Positions 35,501-48,700 of a stretch of DNA of 64,000 nucleotides are shown here, piece after piece. The notes under the pieces are model-generated. The model ran no database searches. It worked only from the letters and a program-made list of their open reading frames with translations, and was not told where the DNA came from. The DNA comes from Puffinus mauretanicus (Eukaryota; Chordata; Aves; Procellariiformes; Procellariidae). A program made the translations under genes and the position numbers. Every line of letters starts with the position of its first letter. Positions within the stretch are counted from its first letter, which is position 1. The DNA is taken from assembly GCA_023333565.1 (NCBI GenBank), contig JAJKFH010001865.1:7006001-7070000 (forward strand), written 5' to 3'.

Positions 35501-38235
35501 AAAGACTAACTAGCTTACTGCTCTCAGGAAACGCAATCGTTTTGAGAGCTGTTTGCCACCTGTAAATTGTACTGTTATTATTAGCACTATTTTTCATGCA
35601 TTGTATAAGACCCAAAAGCTGTGGGGCACTTTACTTCTGCCATTGTCAAATATTTATTTCCTCTCAGGTCATGCCAAAATAACTATCAGAGAACTGGTGA
35701 GAGTCATGACATATCTGAACTTGCCCATTAGCTGTCGAGAACCTCACCATTTCTAACCATCTTTTTATGGGCTTATATACGGGCTAATATTACAATCTCG
35801 ATTTTAACATATTTGTATATGGTGCCCTTTCCACACGGCATATTTGTATCCTGTCAGCAGTCGCTTCCTCAAGCTATTGAGACAGAAAAAAGACCATATT
35901 AAAGTGGTATCCCTGTCTCTTCAGAATGAGCAATCCATCAAGTCTCAGGATTAAAAAAAAAATAAACACAACAACAAACAAAAAACCACCAAAGCAAACC
36001 AATCCCTATCTCTATTCAGTTTCAGGATCAGTCTCTCCTCCAGCAGCATCTTAAACAAGCATGATTTTGTTCTTCATTCCTCAAGTCTGAACAACTGAGT
36101 TTTTTCCTGGAATTTAAACTAAATTAATGACTAACACCACCACCACCAAAACAACCCTCCCACCCTCCAGGTCCTTGGTATTAATCTTAAGGACAGTCAT
36201 AAAGCCGCAAAGAAAGAGGCAGAACACTCAATGGCTTTTAAACAAATGCTACCACATTTTAAACACGTGCGTGTTTGCAAAAGCTCTAAGCCTCTATTGC
36301 TCAAACCACTTGTGGTTTCTCAGCACTTCTTTTTTGAATGATTGTGTCTTTATAAAATAAACATGTTTGAGACTAAATTACTTGCGTGTCTGTTGGGAAT
36401 AATTATAAAATTAGCTCGTTCTAATTTACACTTGCGGGTTTTAAAAACATAACCAAATACCATAGTGAGTCTCCTGGTGAAACCAAAGCCTGGCATGTCA
36501 AACATGGTTTAGATCATGCACATGGACTTTGATTTTCCCTGCACAGCGGAGAAAGGCTCTACAGGAGGCTTAGTCCTTTGGTTTTGTCTCTTAATTCTCC
36601 AAATAAGTATTCCCATTTGTAGGTCTCCAGAGACATTCTTATTCATTCAACATGCCAATAGGTTGTGCAATACATTATACAAATAATTCAATTCCAGACA
36701 CAGAGCTGTGATTATCAAAATGCGGTATCTTCATGAATAGTTTCAGTAGTTTGCAGTATGCTGTTCAGCCATAACACATACAGGAGTTTTGGCCGTTGAA
36801 AATCTCAGTGTCCCAAATGCGATGGAGGGATGTGCTAGGGTTCCAACTACATTCCCTAGGAACGTATTTAAGGTCCAGCTAGCACTATTCAGGAGAGCAA
36901 CACATGATTTATTTTAACTGTGTCCTTCAGTCCCACTGATTTCAGTGACCTAAATTATGCTTTTCCAGGAAGAGAAATTATCACACTATCACAATGCTTC
37001 TATTGTACTACCCTGGCGCAGAACATTACATTTTTGTGCATTAAGTAGTCATGACTGCAGATAATAACTTCCAGGGAACTGCAGCGATCAGCTTATTTCC
37101 AAAGTGTTTTCTGCTATTCTAGTAGACAACCCTGGTTGATGCAGTCAGTATTTTAATACTAATATGCCAGGATTCAGTTAAAATAGTCTCAGTCAGCAAT
37201 AGCCAATTCGGGCAGATCAAAATCTTACTCAGCTTCCTCCTCTTTTGCTCTGGACTTGCCACCCAACACCTTTTCGGCAGTGCACTTGCAACTTCATGGT
37301 TCCACAAGATGTGCGTTTGTAATGAAAATTATTCATTTCATATGATGACATAGGTTTGTTTCCAGTCCCAGGGGCTAGAACAACTTCAGTTAGGCATCCT
37401 ACAGCTTGTCTTTTTATCCAAGGCCAGGGGAGACGCAAATCATACTTTCTGTACCAAGATAAGGTGGGTTTAGTTTCTGTGTTTACATCCTGCTTTTGAT
37501 CCCTCAAGGCTGCAAAGGTTACATCACCCTGCCCTTGCCACCACAACTTGTTTTACCTTATTTTCATCTTTTCATAAATACCTGAACAAGTTTTTTTTTC
37601 TTTTAATCACATCAAAGCTAATACTTTAGCCAGCAACTTCTCTATGCATAGACTGTCATTTCAGACTTGTGCCACATTTCTCAAGCACTGTAAATTCTCC
37701 TTCTCTATCTTAGTTTTTGTAATAGGGTTTTCTTTTGTACCACTTCTGCTTCTTCTCCCCCTGCAATATAAATACATATCTCAACAGAATCTCATTCCCA
37801 ACCTGCCCCAAACTTCAGTCCTGCCGGGTCTAGTAAGAAATCATACCATCAACCCCTTTGCTCCCTTTTCCTCCCCTACTAAAAAAATATTAAAAAAAAA
37901 AAAAAAAGGCACTTCAACTACAAATTCTCTCAGAGTTAAATTGGCCCATTCCAGCCTGACTTCCCAAATCCTGCACCTTCCCAAATCAGCAGGGGATTAC
38001 ACCACCCAATTGCCTCCAAGCTGCTTGTACTCCCTCACTGACTGCTGTCGCCTCCTCCCCACTAGATCACATTAAACATTGCTCTCTTCATACGTGTCCT
38101 GGTGATGAGAGAGTATTTGTGGATGGATAGGAAGGGAAAACCGTGGTTTCAACCTTCCTCGGCCACCTCCTGCCTTCCAGGATACTTCCTGCATCCCCAG
38201 TTTGAGAATCTCTGTACTTGTTCCTGTCATGCATA

Positions 38236-38412
38236 CAGATACATATACACATATATATATGTGTGTGTATAAACATGTATGTGCATATATACATATATGC
38301 ATATATATGAATATATGTATATTCTATATAGAGAGTATTTATATGTGTATATCTGTATATAGAACATATACATATATCCATATATTCTATATGTATGTAG
38401 AACATAGACACA
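38236..38412. repeat. AT-rich (ATATGT/ACATAT) microsatellite
   Basis: About 177 bp of imperfect alternating purine-pyrimidine sequence built from ATATAC, ATATGT and ATATAT units. It contains a perfect 18-bp palindrome, ACACATATATATATGTGT, at 38247-38264, plus further near-palindromes. The open frames through it, rich in Tyr, Ile and His on both strands, are artefacts of the repeat. The sequence could extrude cruciforms and is likely length-polymorphic. Confidence 0.88.
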
Positions 38413-41400
38413 CCATGCAGACATGCATTTAAGTGATTGTGCAGGGTGCAAAGCACCGCAGCCTACACTGCCACTTTTTAACATCCTCCACAGTGTATTT
38501 TTCCAGTGCATTCTCGGGAGCATGATTCATTCTCAAACCCAATATAAAAGTCAATAGTAAACATTGTATTTAAAAGCCTGAACTACACATGGGGTATTTT
38601 ACCAGCGTAGTTTTTCAAGTGCACTTGAGTTTACCTTCTGGCTATTCTCAAGAATGAGTAACCTGTTCCACTCCATTCAGCAACATCCACTCCTCCCCCA
38701 AGCTCCCTCTTCTGTGCTAATCGCCTTTAAGACACAAAAGAAAGGCAGCCGCTACGTGGGAAAGAGGCGCATTTTAACCAGATATATTCCTCAGCATTTG
38801 TTTTTCATAGTAGTCACCTTTCCAAGCTGAAAATTGCTTACCAGTAATCTGAAATGGACTATTTTGTTAGAATATGAAACAGGAAAGGTAACAAGATGTT
38901 CCCTTGCATAATTTTCTACGCAAATCAGTCTTGCTCTGTTGATATTTGTTCTACATTACAACATGCAACTAAGTTATGCATTGATAAACTGGAAGTCATG
39001 AGAACAGTTACTGAAGGATGGTTCCCAGTCACAAAACATCGTACACTTCACCGACTCGGTGACTCCACTGCCAGCTATATACAGTACTAGAAACGTAAAT
39101 GTCACTCAGTTCTCCTCCTTCCGTGGAAGAATCACAATCAAACTTTCCAACGGCAGTTACTGTCCGTTTCAGAAGCCTGGCTTTATATTTTGATAATTAG
39201 ATTACAATCAATTAGTGGGAATATCCAAAATAAACAAGTCAAGAAGACGTCCAACTTCCTGGAAAGTTAACCTTCCCCAGCAAAACAAACGTTTCGGCAG
39301 TATTAAAGCTGTGTTCATATTTAAGGAAAACAGCAACCTTATTCTCCTTGCTTCATTTGTGATATAACGCTTATTCCTGTACTTTATTTCCAAAAACATC
39401 ACAAAGCTGGTCAAGCTCCTTTGAGGAAAATATTATTATTGGGGACAGCCTTTGCTTTCTGACACAGCTCGGTTCAGGGAGAGGACCGAGCAGAACACGG
39501 GCGTGCTCTGCCGTAAACCAGACCCGTATGAAGAGTGCTGCTGCCCCAAGGGGTTCTTGATTTTAAAAAAGGGTCAGGGAAGAAAGAATTAAGACACACA
39601 TGGGGAGGATTGTTGGCTTTGGACTTGAACTATGTTGTGATGAAAAAAAAGTGCACCGTTCGTCATAACTGGGAGGGAAGATGTAGGAAAGCTGAAGGAC
39701 AGTTTCTGGCCTTCCCCTCCCGAGGACCTGAGTTTTCCCAGTCTGTGACGTTAACTCGGACCACTCCTGGGAGAAAGCCCAGCTGAACTGGCAGCCCGCT
39801 GGCATCCTCAGTTTTCAAAGCATTCATCCTACACTCTCACACAATTTACAGACTTAAACTTTCAGTATATAATACAGAAGCGTATAAGGTTGAAAATAAG
39901 GCTAAATTAATACTTCAGGGCAGTCTTTTCGGAGCAGACTGTGGGTAGGAGGCAGGGATCAGTTAACATTTTTCTTCATGAAGCCTGCTGCCATTGCAAG
40001 AGTATTTAAGCTGAAGAAGTAGTTATGATATGGAGAAGCATCAGAGCTCACAAACTACAATTTTCTTTCGGTGATACCATTAACTGATTCTGCCTGTATA
40101 GCTCAAGTTCCTCCCACAGCTACACACGCACACCAATTCAACACAGAAACTGAATCTGCCACTGATTACGTTTGGGAATGTCTGTCATTAAGTGCAATTC
40201 TTAAACCCTGCTGGGTACTGATAAACTTAAGCATGAGCTCCAAGCTCTTCCACTCCCACAAAGTAACAAAGAGCAAGTGAAGCGCTGCTGCTCTCTCTGT
40301 GCACCCACGGGGAACCACACACCCCAGAGACTTCAGACTTACTGGTTTTTTTTCTAAACAGAGAAAGAAGTGCAGCGAGTCAGACCTAGCCTATTACATA
40401 TATCACTGAGCAAGGCTTAATGGATGCACAAGAAGCATGGAGCAATCTCTAAGGAGGAATAACTTCTGCTCAATGTTCAGAAAATGCAAGAGCATGCTGT
40501 TTCACCAGAGGACCATGCTTTATACAGGCAACTGAATCTTACAAGGATAGGAAGAAAATTATTTGCCTCTAACCAACAAATTAACACAGTAGGTACAGTA
40601 CTGTTAAATATTTAAGGCTATTACTTTAAATGAATTCTGCAGCGCAGGGAGGAAGAGAAAAAAAGAAAGGAAAAAAAAAATCGGACTCAATTAGATCCTA
40701 ACCCAGTAAATTCTCATTTCCTTCAACATGGGTTTTGCCAGAATGAGATTAAGCTCAGGCCATATTAATTTATCTGTAAATTATTATTAATATATTTTCA
40801 TGTATGTTAACATAGCAATTTTTTCCCCCTGCATCTTTAGCAATCTAACTCTGGAACACATTCCTTTGCTAAGAGTCCATGAGTACTCCAATTGATGTAC
40901 CACTTCATCAGGAAAATTTCTTTCTCCTTTCATGATTGATTGCGAATTCATCCAACAGCAATTTAATCTTTGAGATTATGCTGAGTAAATAAAAAAAAAA
41001 AAATTAACAAAATGTTAACATTTGAAATGATGGGCGATGGCTTCACAAATTGCAAGGGGGGGAAGGACAGGAGCACCAGGGTACGTTAGAAGGATTTTAC
41101 TGAGCTCGAGGGAATTTTTTGTATTTATCAGTGGATAAGAGAGCAAAGCTAAAGCCTAAATTCAGAAACCAGTCGAAGAATTTGAAAGAGCATTTTTATA
41201 CCAAAAATATTTTAACTGTATGTTTTGCTAAGCAAGAAGTCAATGTAACTCTTTATGTCTACCTACCCATACAATCATAAGGGTATGAAGGTGATTATAG
41301 CTCTTTCTCATTCCCTGAAGTAGAAGGCTATAGTGCAGTAAGCATCTGTAAATTGATAAAAACTGCATCCATACAGAGTGGCATGATTATGCTGCTTTAA

Positions 41401-44400
41401 ACTACTGCTCAAAAAAGTTACAAAGAAAACCTCAAAGTTGGCTACATCAGCACAAACACACGAATCTGACTTTTGATGAATCTTCTGATTTCAGGTTTGT
41501 TAGAGTTTGTAGTCTTTTTCTCTTTTACAAACTATTTAACTTTCAAGAAGTAGACTTATGCCTTGCTGTTCTTGATAATCTAAACATTAACATATAACTG
41601 GAGCCTTCATACTACCATCCAGTTAAACACAATGCTGAACAAGTCAAAAGTGGATCTGCAGATACAGTCACACAATAGGTAGTGATCAGCTTGTGCTCAT
41701 TAAAACACATTACGATCCTCAATTAGAGACTGCAGCTTCTGTCAAATGAGAAATAATAAATGACCATGTATGAATTCCAGCCCCTTTCAATAGAAATTGA
41801 AACAGGCTTGTGCTCCCTACCTGGATTGCACGGCACGAAGGGGACACAGATGGTCAATCTGCTGCACGTGTGGTAACTGTTAAACCAGACCAACCCCATT
41901 CTTTGCAGTTGTCACATCAAACCTACCTACAAACACTTTTCAAAATTTGCCAAATGGAAATAAGAAAAGACAGTGCTATGTTGATTTCTGCAACAAAAAT
42001 TGCAATTAAGAGTTCAACGCTAAGTTGCACACTATACCTTTAAATGTTTCTTGTAGGTTTTAATTCAACACTACAACATTTATAAAACTTCAGACCTTTT
42101 GGCATAACATGAAGCAAGAACCATTGAGGAAAACATGCCGCTCAGAAGACTTCCAGAGTTTTATCCCCTTCTCTGTCTCCTACTTCTGACAAGCAGAAGG
42201 ACATGCATTTGCTGCTTAATTTTGAAGGTGTATCTCAATTAAAATAGGTCTCAGGACTCACCCTTCTCTCCTCACATCAAACCTCTGTGCTCTCATGTGA
42301 CAATACAGAGCAGTAAAGACCACAAGCCTATACATTTTCTTTGAGAAGTGGCACAGAACTCTACTGCTTTTAAGAGCTCTCGCCGAGTGTGTGCAAGCGT
42401 GATGGAGTAAACTTGGGCAGGCCAGTTCAATGGCATACAGAAAATGTCACAAGTTCCAGCAGTAGAACAAATCGCTATCCACTTTGTCATGCTGATCTAC
42501 AGGTAGTTGCTTATCTTCAGAACCTTTACTGATACCTGTGGTAGAATTACACATTCCATTCCCAATACAAGTTATGTTATCACACCTTGAACTTACTACA
42601 AAGCACAGATCTTGAAAAAAAATAACCTAAAATAAACAAACCCTCCATTGACAAACTTTCTATGAACTCATAATAATGAACAGTGTCTTATCTTTATCAA
42701 CAGATGCTGTCTTACCTTTATCAAGAAAAGCTGAAATGTCCCTTTCTCCTATTCAGCTCCCAAGAACAAAAGAAATGAACTCCACCCTGTGGGCAAAGAA
42801 CATTTTTTAAATGATTAGTGATATTCTGAAAAAAGGTTTAAATCATTACAAAATAATACAGACCTTCCAATTCTGGTATGATACTCAGTTAAAAATATAA
42901 TGATATCTGGAAAAAAGCCCACTGATAGCATATAGCTAGTTATATATTTACTACGTTATTTCTACAAGTAACATGGTAAATGCTCCTATGAACTGCAGCC
43001 CACTGATAGTGAAATATTCAACAATACTATTTTATAAGGAAAATTACACTTTTATTTATTAGGCCAGCTTCCAAGAGAAAATCGCAATATTGCAACCCAT
43101 TGTGCAATCTTCGACCACATGGGTTTCCTTTACATCTTAATGGAGACCACAGAAGAATGAGATAATATGATACACATTCCTAAAAATAATTTGGGATGCC
43201 CTAATAATTCACATATCTTATAAACTAAGGATCATCACTCCTCCCTGTTGTAACAAACACACAAACCCAAACACTTCCATGGGAGTAGGATGGGATTTGT
43301 ATGGCAACAGATGTTGTAAGTCTTAAGATGAGATCAACAGTCTCGTAAGCAGCAGAGAGATCGAGATTCATTTATTCTGCAATGTAGCCATAAAAGCTTT
43401 ACTGAAGTCCTCAGCAAGAGCAGTTTCAGTCAGCTGCAGAGGACTGAAGACAAGGCTGGGAAATTAATCATAGAGGCTAGAAGCAAAAGAGAGAAAGAAG
43501 ATGGAGCAACAGCTACAGTAGGATGATGATGATGAAGGCTGCTGAAGAATGAACCATTACACGCTTGTATTGTAAGGAAAAACAATTTCATGGGTTGAAC
43601 AAAAGGCACAAGAGCACAGAGGCAAGGAGAAACAGGAGGACCAGAGCTTTTGCTTCCTTGCTCTTTAATTAACTACTCCATTATCACACTAGAATGTGAA
43701 GCAGAAATTATTCATTTAGACAGCTTCCCTAAAATCTTTACAATGTCACTGCTTATCTTATCTGAAGTAGTTTTACACATATCAACACCAATTCAAGAGT
43801 TGCAGAATGGCTCAATTTCATTCCTGTCCCAAACAGTGACCAAATATTTATCATTTCCTTCACAACACTGGAACAGCTAGAAATTTTGCAAGGGCATAAA
43901 TGCAACTGCTTTGCTGATAATGACCCGATTCAAGTAGCTGTCCTTGTTTCTACAGCAGGTTTGTTATTCTACAGTCATTATAATCTGTTGTTTGAAAGGA
44001 AAAATTAATGTTGTTTGTTATTAAAGAAAATACCTAGGTAATTACTAATCAGATGCTACACATTTTAAATATGCAACTAGCTTGTAATGACATAGTGTAT
44101 GTTACAGTTTCCCTTTTTCCGGCATAAAAGAAAATCTCCATGCATTTTGTTCATACTAGTTCTGTGAACATTCAGGTATAGAACAAACTACTGAAGTGAG
44201 TTGTGATCATTTGGTTTTGCTTCTAATTAACAGAGACCAGCTTCTAATGGTGAGTACATCTTCCCCAAAATACCTGCAACAATGACATCTTGGGAGCTCT
44301 CATGCATCCGTGATATATATTTCAACTTAGATTACAAGTCAGAAAAATGACTGCTTTCACTCCCTAAGATTCACTGGAGGGATTTTGAAAGCTTCCTTTT

Positions 44401-45484
44401 TCATTGCTGAACTTCTTCAAAAGGGCCCAAATATTGGGGATTCCACCCTTTCACATTCATCAAGTTGTGCGCGTAAGGTTATAGCCATTCTGAAATACTA
44501 AGTTAAATTATGTTTATACATCCTAGAGGTTTGTCTGGTGTTTACACAAAGCTACAGGTAGAAAAGGTTTGGTTTAACAACTTATTTTCACTCCACTCTA
44601 TATCAATATTTCATTTGCAAATTATTTTAACAGCACACATTTAACACAGCAACTTTCACCAACATCAAAAACTTTCTCAAGTTAGTAAACCTTCATCAGC
44701 AAACTCTCATGGCCTCTTCCAAACATTCACACAGCTCTGCTTCCCTCTCTCTTCCCCCTGGCTCCTGTTTAGAGAAGAAGGAGATGCACGACTCTTGCAG
44801 CATCACTTTGTGACCGAGCAAGTCCGGCCATCGGCAAACCAAGGCTTCACAGGATGACCCACCTGGGAGCCGCCCAGGGCTATGGTGAAGGGTTGTCCCT
44901 ACAAGCTTCCCCACAGTGAGGATCCCACCCAGCAAGGGACATAAACCTCTGAGGTCAAAGCAGTAAGGATCATAATCAAGCACAGTAATTTCAGGATTGA
45001 AAACCAAAGTATTATTTATACTTTAATACTAATTTAATCTCTGAAGTCTAGATTAAAGTAAACTTTCCCTCCAGAGGAAAGGTTTTAAGTTTATAAGAGA
45101 ATGACTTAGGGACTAAAAAGTGAAAAGTGATTTCCAGTAAATTATAATGACTTCAGCTTCTACCGGAAGGGCAATAATTTTCCAGTAAACCCAGCTCAAT
45201 CCTTGGCGCCCACAGAGCACCATTTGTACCTTCTCATGGGACATCTGTGGAGGACAGGAACAGTAGTATCACCCACAGTCACATGCAACTCAACTCAGAT
45301 TTCAGCTGCGTTCACACCTGAGACAGCAGTGGAAAGCAGACAGAAAATGCCAACTTCATGCTCATGTACGGATAGAGAAAAAAAACCTCTGCTCGTGAAC
45401 CAGAAGGGCAAACGTCTTGGATAAGCATGCCACACAGTTGTTTGAACTTCCTAGTTTCTCCTGTCAAATGCTTCTGTAAGAAGT
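38413..45484. other. Unique AT-rich non-coding stretch
   Basis: No gene or transposon was recognised. It contains a purine run near 40650-40680, an A13 run near 40990, a short imperfect duplication (TGTCTTATCTTTATCAA at 42684 and TGTCTTACCTTTATCAA at 42708) and a short GAT run near 43525. The 103-codon minus-strand frame at 44696-45007 is unrecognised. Confidence 0.55.
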
Positions 45485-45765
45485 CATAGAATATCTTGAG
45501 TTGGAAGGCACCCATAAGGATCATAGAGTCCAACTCCCTGCTCCTCAAAGGACTACCTAAAACTAAACCACATGACTAAGCGTCGTCCAGACACTCCTTG
45601 AACTCCAACAGGCTTGGTGCTGTGACCACTTCCCTTGAGAGCCTGTCCCAGTGACCGACCACCCTCTCAATGAAGAACCTTTTCCTAACGTCCAATCTGA
45701 AGTCATTCCTATCTGTTTGATTGTGTCCTCTTACATCGTTAAAAAAGAGGGATGAGGAACTGATT
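45485..45765 (-). mobile_element. CR1 3'-end fragment (antisense)
   Basis: The + strand starts CATAGAATATC (one terminal octamer, inverse of ATTCTATG), then GTTGGAAGGC, and continues into the reverse complement of a CR1 3' end. On the - strand the last part of ORF2 reads [18 protein letters not shown] then [16 protein letters not shown], the conserved C-terminus of CR1 ORF2, ending in a stop near 45576. Weak stem pairing GTTGGA/TCCAAC remains at 45500-45505 and 45529-45534. About 280 bp survive, a typical severe 5' truncation. It belongs to a different subfamily from the 3.3 kb copy. The far boundary near 45765 is approximate. Confidence 0.9.
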
Positions 45766-45782
45766 GGGAGGTTACAATTCAT
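45576..45782 (-). pseudogene. C-terminal fragment of CR1 ORF2
   Basis: A 68-codon open stretch on the - strand carries the CR1 ORF2 tail ([19 protein letters not shown] and [11 protein letters not shown]). Its start codon and first residues lie at or beyond the repeat edge, so the ORF is not a gene. No endonuclease or reverse-transcriptase motif remains. Confidence 0.8.
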
Positions 45783-48700
45783 GTAAGCAGTTAAATTTCC
45801 ATGGTCTTTTTCTTTAAACAGGATAGTTGTGACAGCTCCTTCCCTTCAGCTCCCACAAAGGAAGAATAATGTCCTCCTCCATTTCACCATGCTGAGCAAC
45901 AGGCAAAAACACGATAGGGACATTTTCATATGATCTTCCTGTTTTCTAGAACCTCTGGAAACAATTTACCTAGTCTTTTTTACTCTTTTTCTCAACTCCA
46001 GGGATCAGGGATTGATCTCGAGTAGGAACACCATACAAGAGAATGTTCCCAATAATCACAGTGCAGCCTCCTCAGCTTGAAAGAATAATTTCCACTTACA
46101 AACAGCCTTCAAGTATATGATTTCACTATCTTATTTGAAAGGATTCTTGAAGAAGAATTTTCCCATGCTAAGTTAATGTTAAATACACAAATGGTGATGT
46201 ATTTCACTACAGACAAGGCAGGTCTCTCTTCCTGCTTTAGCCATGACACTGCATACAAGTTTCCAGCTTCTCAAAAACATGTTGTCTTATTTGAGAATGC
46301 TTTCCACTCTTCTCCTTAACCTATTTAATTTTTTTTTTTATTTGTGATCTAGAGGAGGTGCCTAACAAACAAATGTTTCAGCTGGCATTTGACTATATGT
46401 TACCTGTATGGGCTGGGTTAAAAGGTAGAGATTTTTCTTCACTTTATTCTCAGAAAGACAGAAAAGCCTAGAATGAGTAAGAAAAACAATACATAAAAAA
46501 TAAGCAGTACAATTTGTGCTGTGCTTTAGCAGACCAATACAGCTGCGATTTGACATCCATGTGTCTGACCTCAGAATTGGTACATAACCAATACAGGAGC
46601 CAAAGAGGTCAATGCCCACAAAAACGCAAAGATGATTCAGTTAGCATTCACTCTAAACTGCATACAAAACACCCACAACCCCGAGCTAATTTATCACTCC
46701 TCTTAAACCCTGCAAGAATAGAGGCAGAAAGTTGAACTTAACACTGGCTGATACAATCCGGGATTTCATGACTAAGCTGATACTATGGCAATAAAAAGCT
46801 GGGAAACACTAGCGTAACCATAAAAATGTCCTGTTTCATAAGATAAGGAAGCTTTTTGCCACAACTGATATTTATTTTGACTTCTTAAATGGAGCTAAAT
46901 AATATTTTCATTGTTCTCTCACAGCTCTTCAGAAGGAGTCCACCCGCTCTGCCAATCCACAGCACGAAGCAGACCGAGGACCAAAGGCTCCCCAGCCACC
47001 AAGAGGAAGGTGCCCTTTCCCCCTCCTGCCATTTGTCAGCCTTGCAGGCAAAAGCTGAGAGAGAAGCACAGATTGGAATAATTACACAGATAGTTTGGGG
47101 CTAATTAAACAAATTATTCAGAAGCAATAGTATTTAAAATCTATGGAGAAAATGAATAGATGCCATCAGAAAGCTTCTAAGGGAGACAGATTATAGAAAA
47201 GTGCTACAGCGTGAGGAATATGAGATTTCACTTGATGCAGCCTCCATGAGGCAAAAAAACTGAATGGAAAAGCTTATGAGACATTTTTTTGTAACATATG
47301 CAAACATAACATATATAAATATGTAGCTTGATAGTAGAAACCCAGATAATTCTTCTTGACATCAGTTTTCATCAGTGGCTTCAGTTCTGAAATTACATGT
47401 TATGATAGAATGAAATCAATTTAATGCATTTGCAGTTGTCTGTACCTACAGGTTTTATCAGGGAAAATATAATTGCAATACAGACAATCAGCTGGGTAGG
47501 CACATCATTCTAATTACAAATAGACCAAAAAAATTTCATCTGAAACTGAATCCTCTCCCATTAGACTACGTGATTTCATAATACGACAGAATCACATAAG
47601 ATACCACTTTTGCTAAAATCAGGGCAATTTTAAGTTTGCAATTTTAAAGTGGCATATCAGTGAGACAAACAGAAGGCTCTAAAAAAAATGGAACAGAAGA
47701 TTCAGCAAAACAGCTGAATTGACATGAACCTTCAGCTAAGGAGAACTGAATCTTTGGAAAGACATGATTCTAGCAGGAAGGTGGCCGTCAGTGACTTAAA
47801 CTGTGAACTCTTTATTGCCCACACACAGTCGAACACTAGGGGAAACTACAGCACGTAGTGGGTAAGAGGCTGATAATCTGCCACCTTAAACATCATTCAC
47901 AGATATGGCTAAACTTCTCTCCATAGGTTTCCTAGGCTCCCTATGGCTGCCAGTGTTTAGGTTATCAGGAAAAAAAAACAAGGCCCTTTCTTACGACATT
48001 CTTGAATTATTACAGAAATAAAACTACCGCTGCTTTGCCATACACTGAAGGCTCATCTTTTTGATGCCTTATTACTTCCTATTTTCTGTACTTACTGTGC
48101 TACAAATTAGTGCTGTCTGAGAGACTCTCCAAGGTGCGGGCACTAAAAAAAAACCACTAAAAAAAAATCTCCTATGCAATGAAGTCCTTGTCTTGCTCAT
48201 GCTTTCCCACATCCACCCATAATATGCTTTCCCTGCCTATGGCTCCATGCCATTCAGGAACTCACACACCAACCCTTCTTTGCTCACTATTAGAATGACA
48301 AGCACCTATCTAAACAGCCAGTATGAAACCCGATCCATCTGTTTTCAACTGAAATCCACAAAAAAAAAAAAAAAGAAAAAGAAATTTCAGACTGTCTTTT
48401 GGAATAATACATTCAAATATTTTCTTAGTATGAACAGACTAAACTCCGCCCTTCCAGTCTGAAAAGTCTCTGCAAAGAAAAATAGCAGAGTTACATTCCC
48501 AGTGTTATAAGGAGCATGGGGAATTTGGCTTCAGTATTTGCTGCGACTGTTTCTGTAGCACACAAGTACCACAAATCAGATGCCCAAGGAGTAAAGTTTA
48601 ATTGATAATTCATGAGACTAGGTCAGATTTATCCCAGGAGTAACGGGATCCAACACAATCATAAACAACCGAGTTTATGACAAGGGCTGTCATTGCTTGG

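Larger units (their letters stand above)
22333..38235. other. Unique AT-rich non-coding stretch
   Basis: About 16 kb without a recognisable exon, RNA gene or transposon. It contains a pyrimidine tract with splice-like flanks at 27.67-27.77 kb, an adjoining T10/A20 tract at 32.5 kb, a C10 run (35325-35334) and several A or T runs (for example at 24425, 32154 and 37889). The 115-codon open frame at 27280-27627 and the 143-codon one at 37644-38075 match no family I know. The latter owes its length to pyrimidine-rich composition and contains a poly(A)-encoded lysine run. Confidence 0.55.

Noticed and set aside
37644..38075. A 143-codon + strand open frame, the longest outside the LINEs in the right half
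   Set aside because: It lies in pyrimidine-rich DNA, contains a homopolymer-encoded lysine run and low-complexity Leu/Phe stretches, and matches no known family. Length is explained by composition.
38202..38523. Tyr/Ile/His-rich open frames on both strands
   Set aside because: They are direct translations of the ATATGT-type microsatellite.
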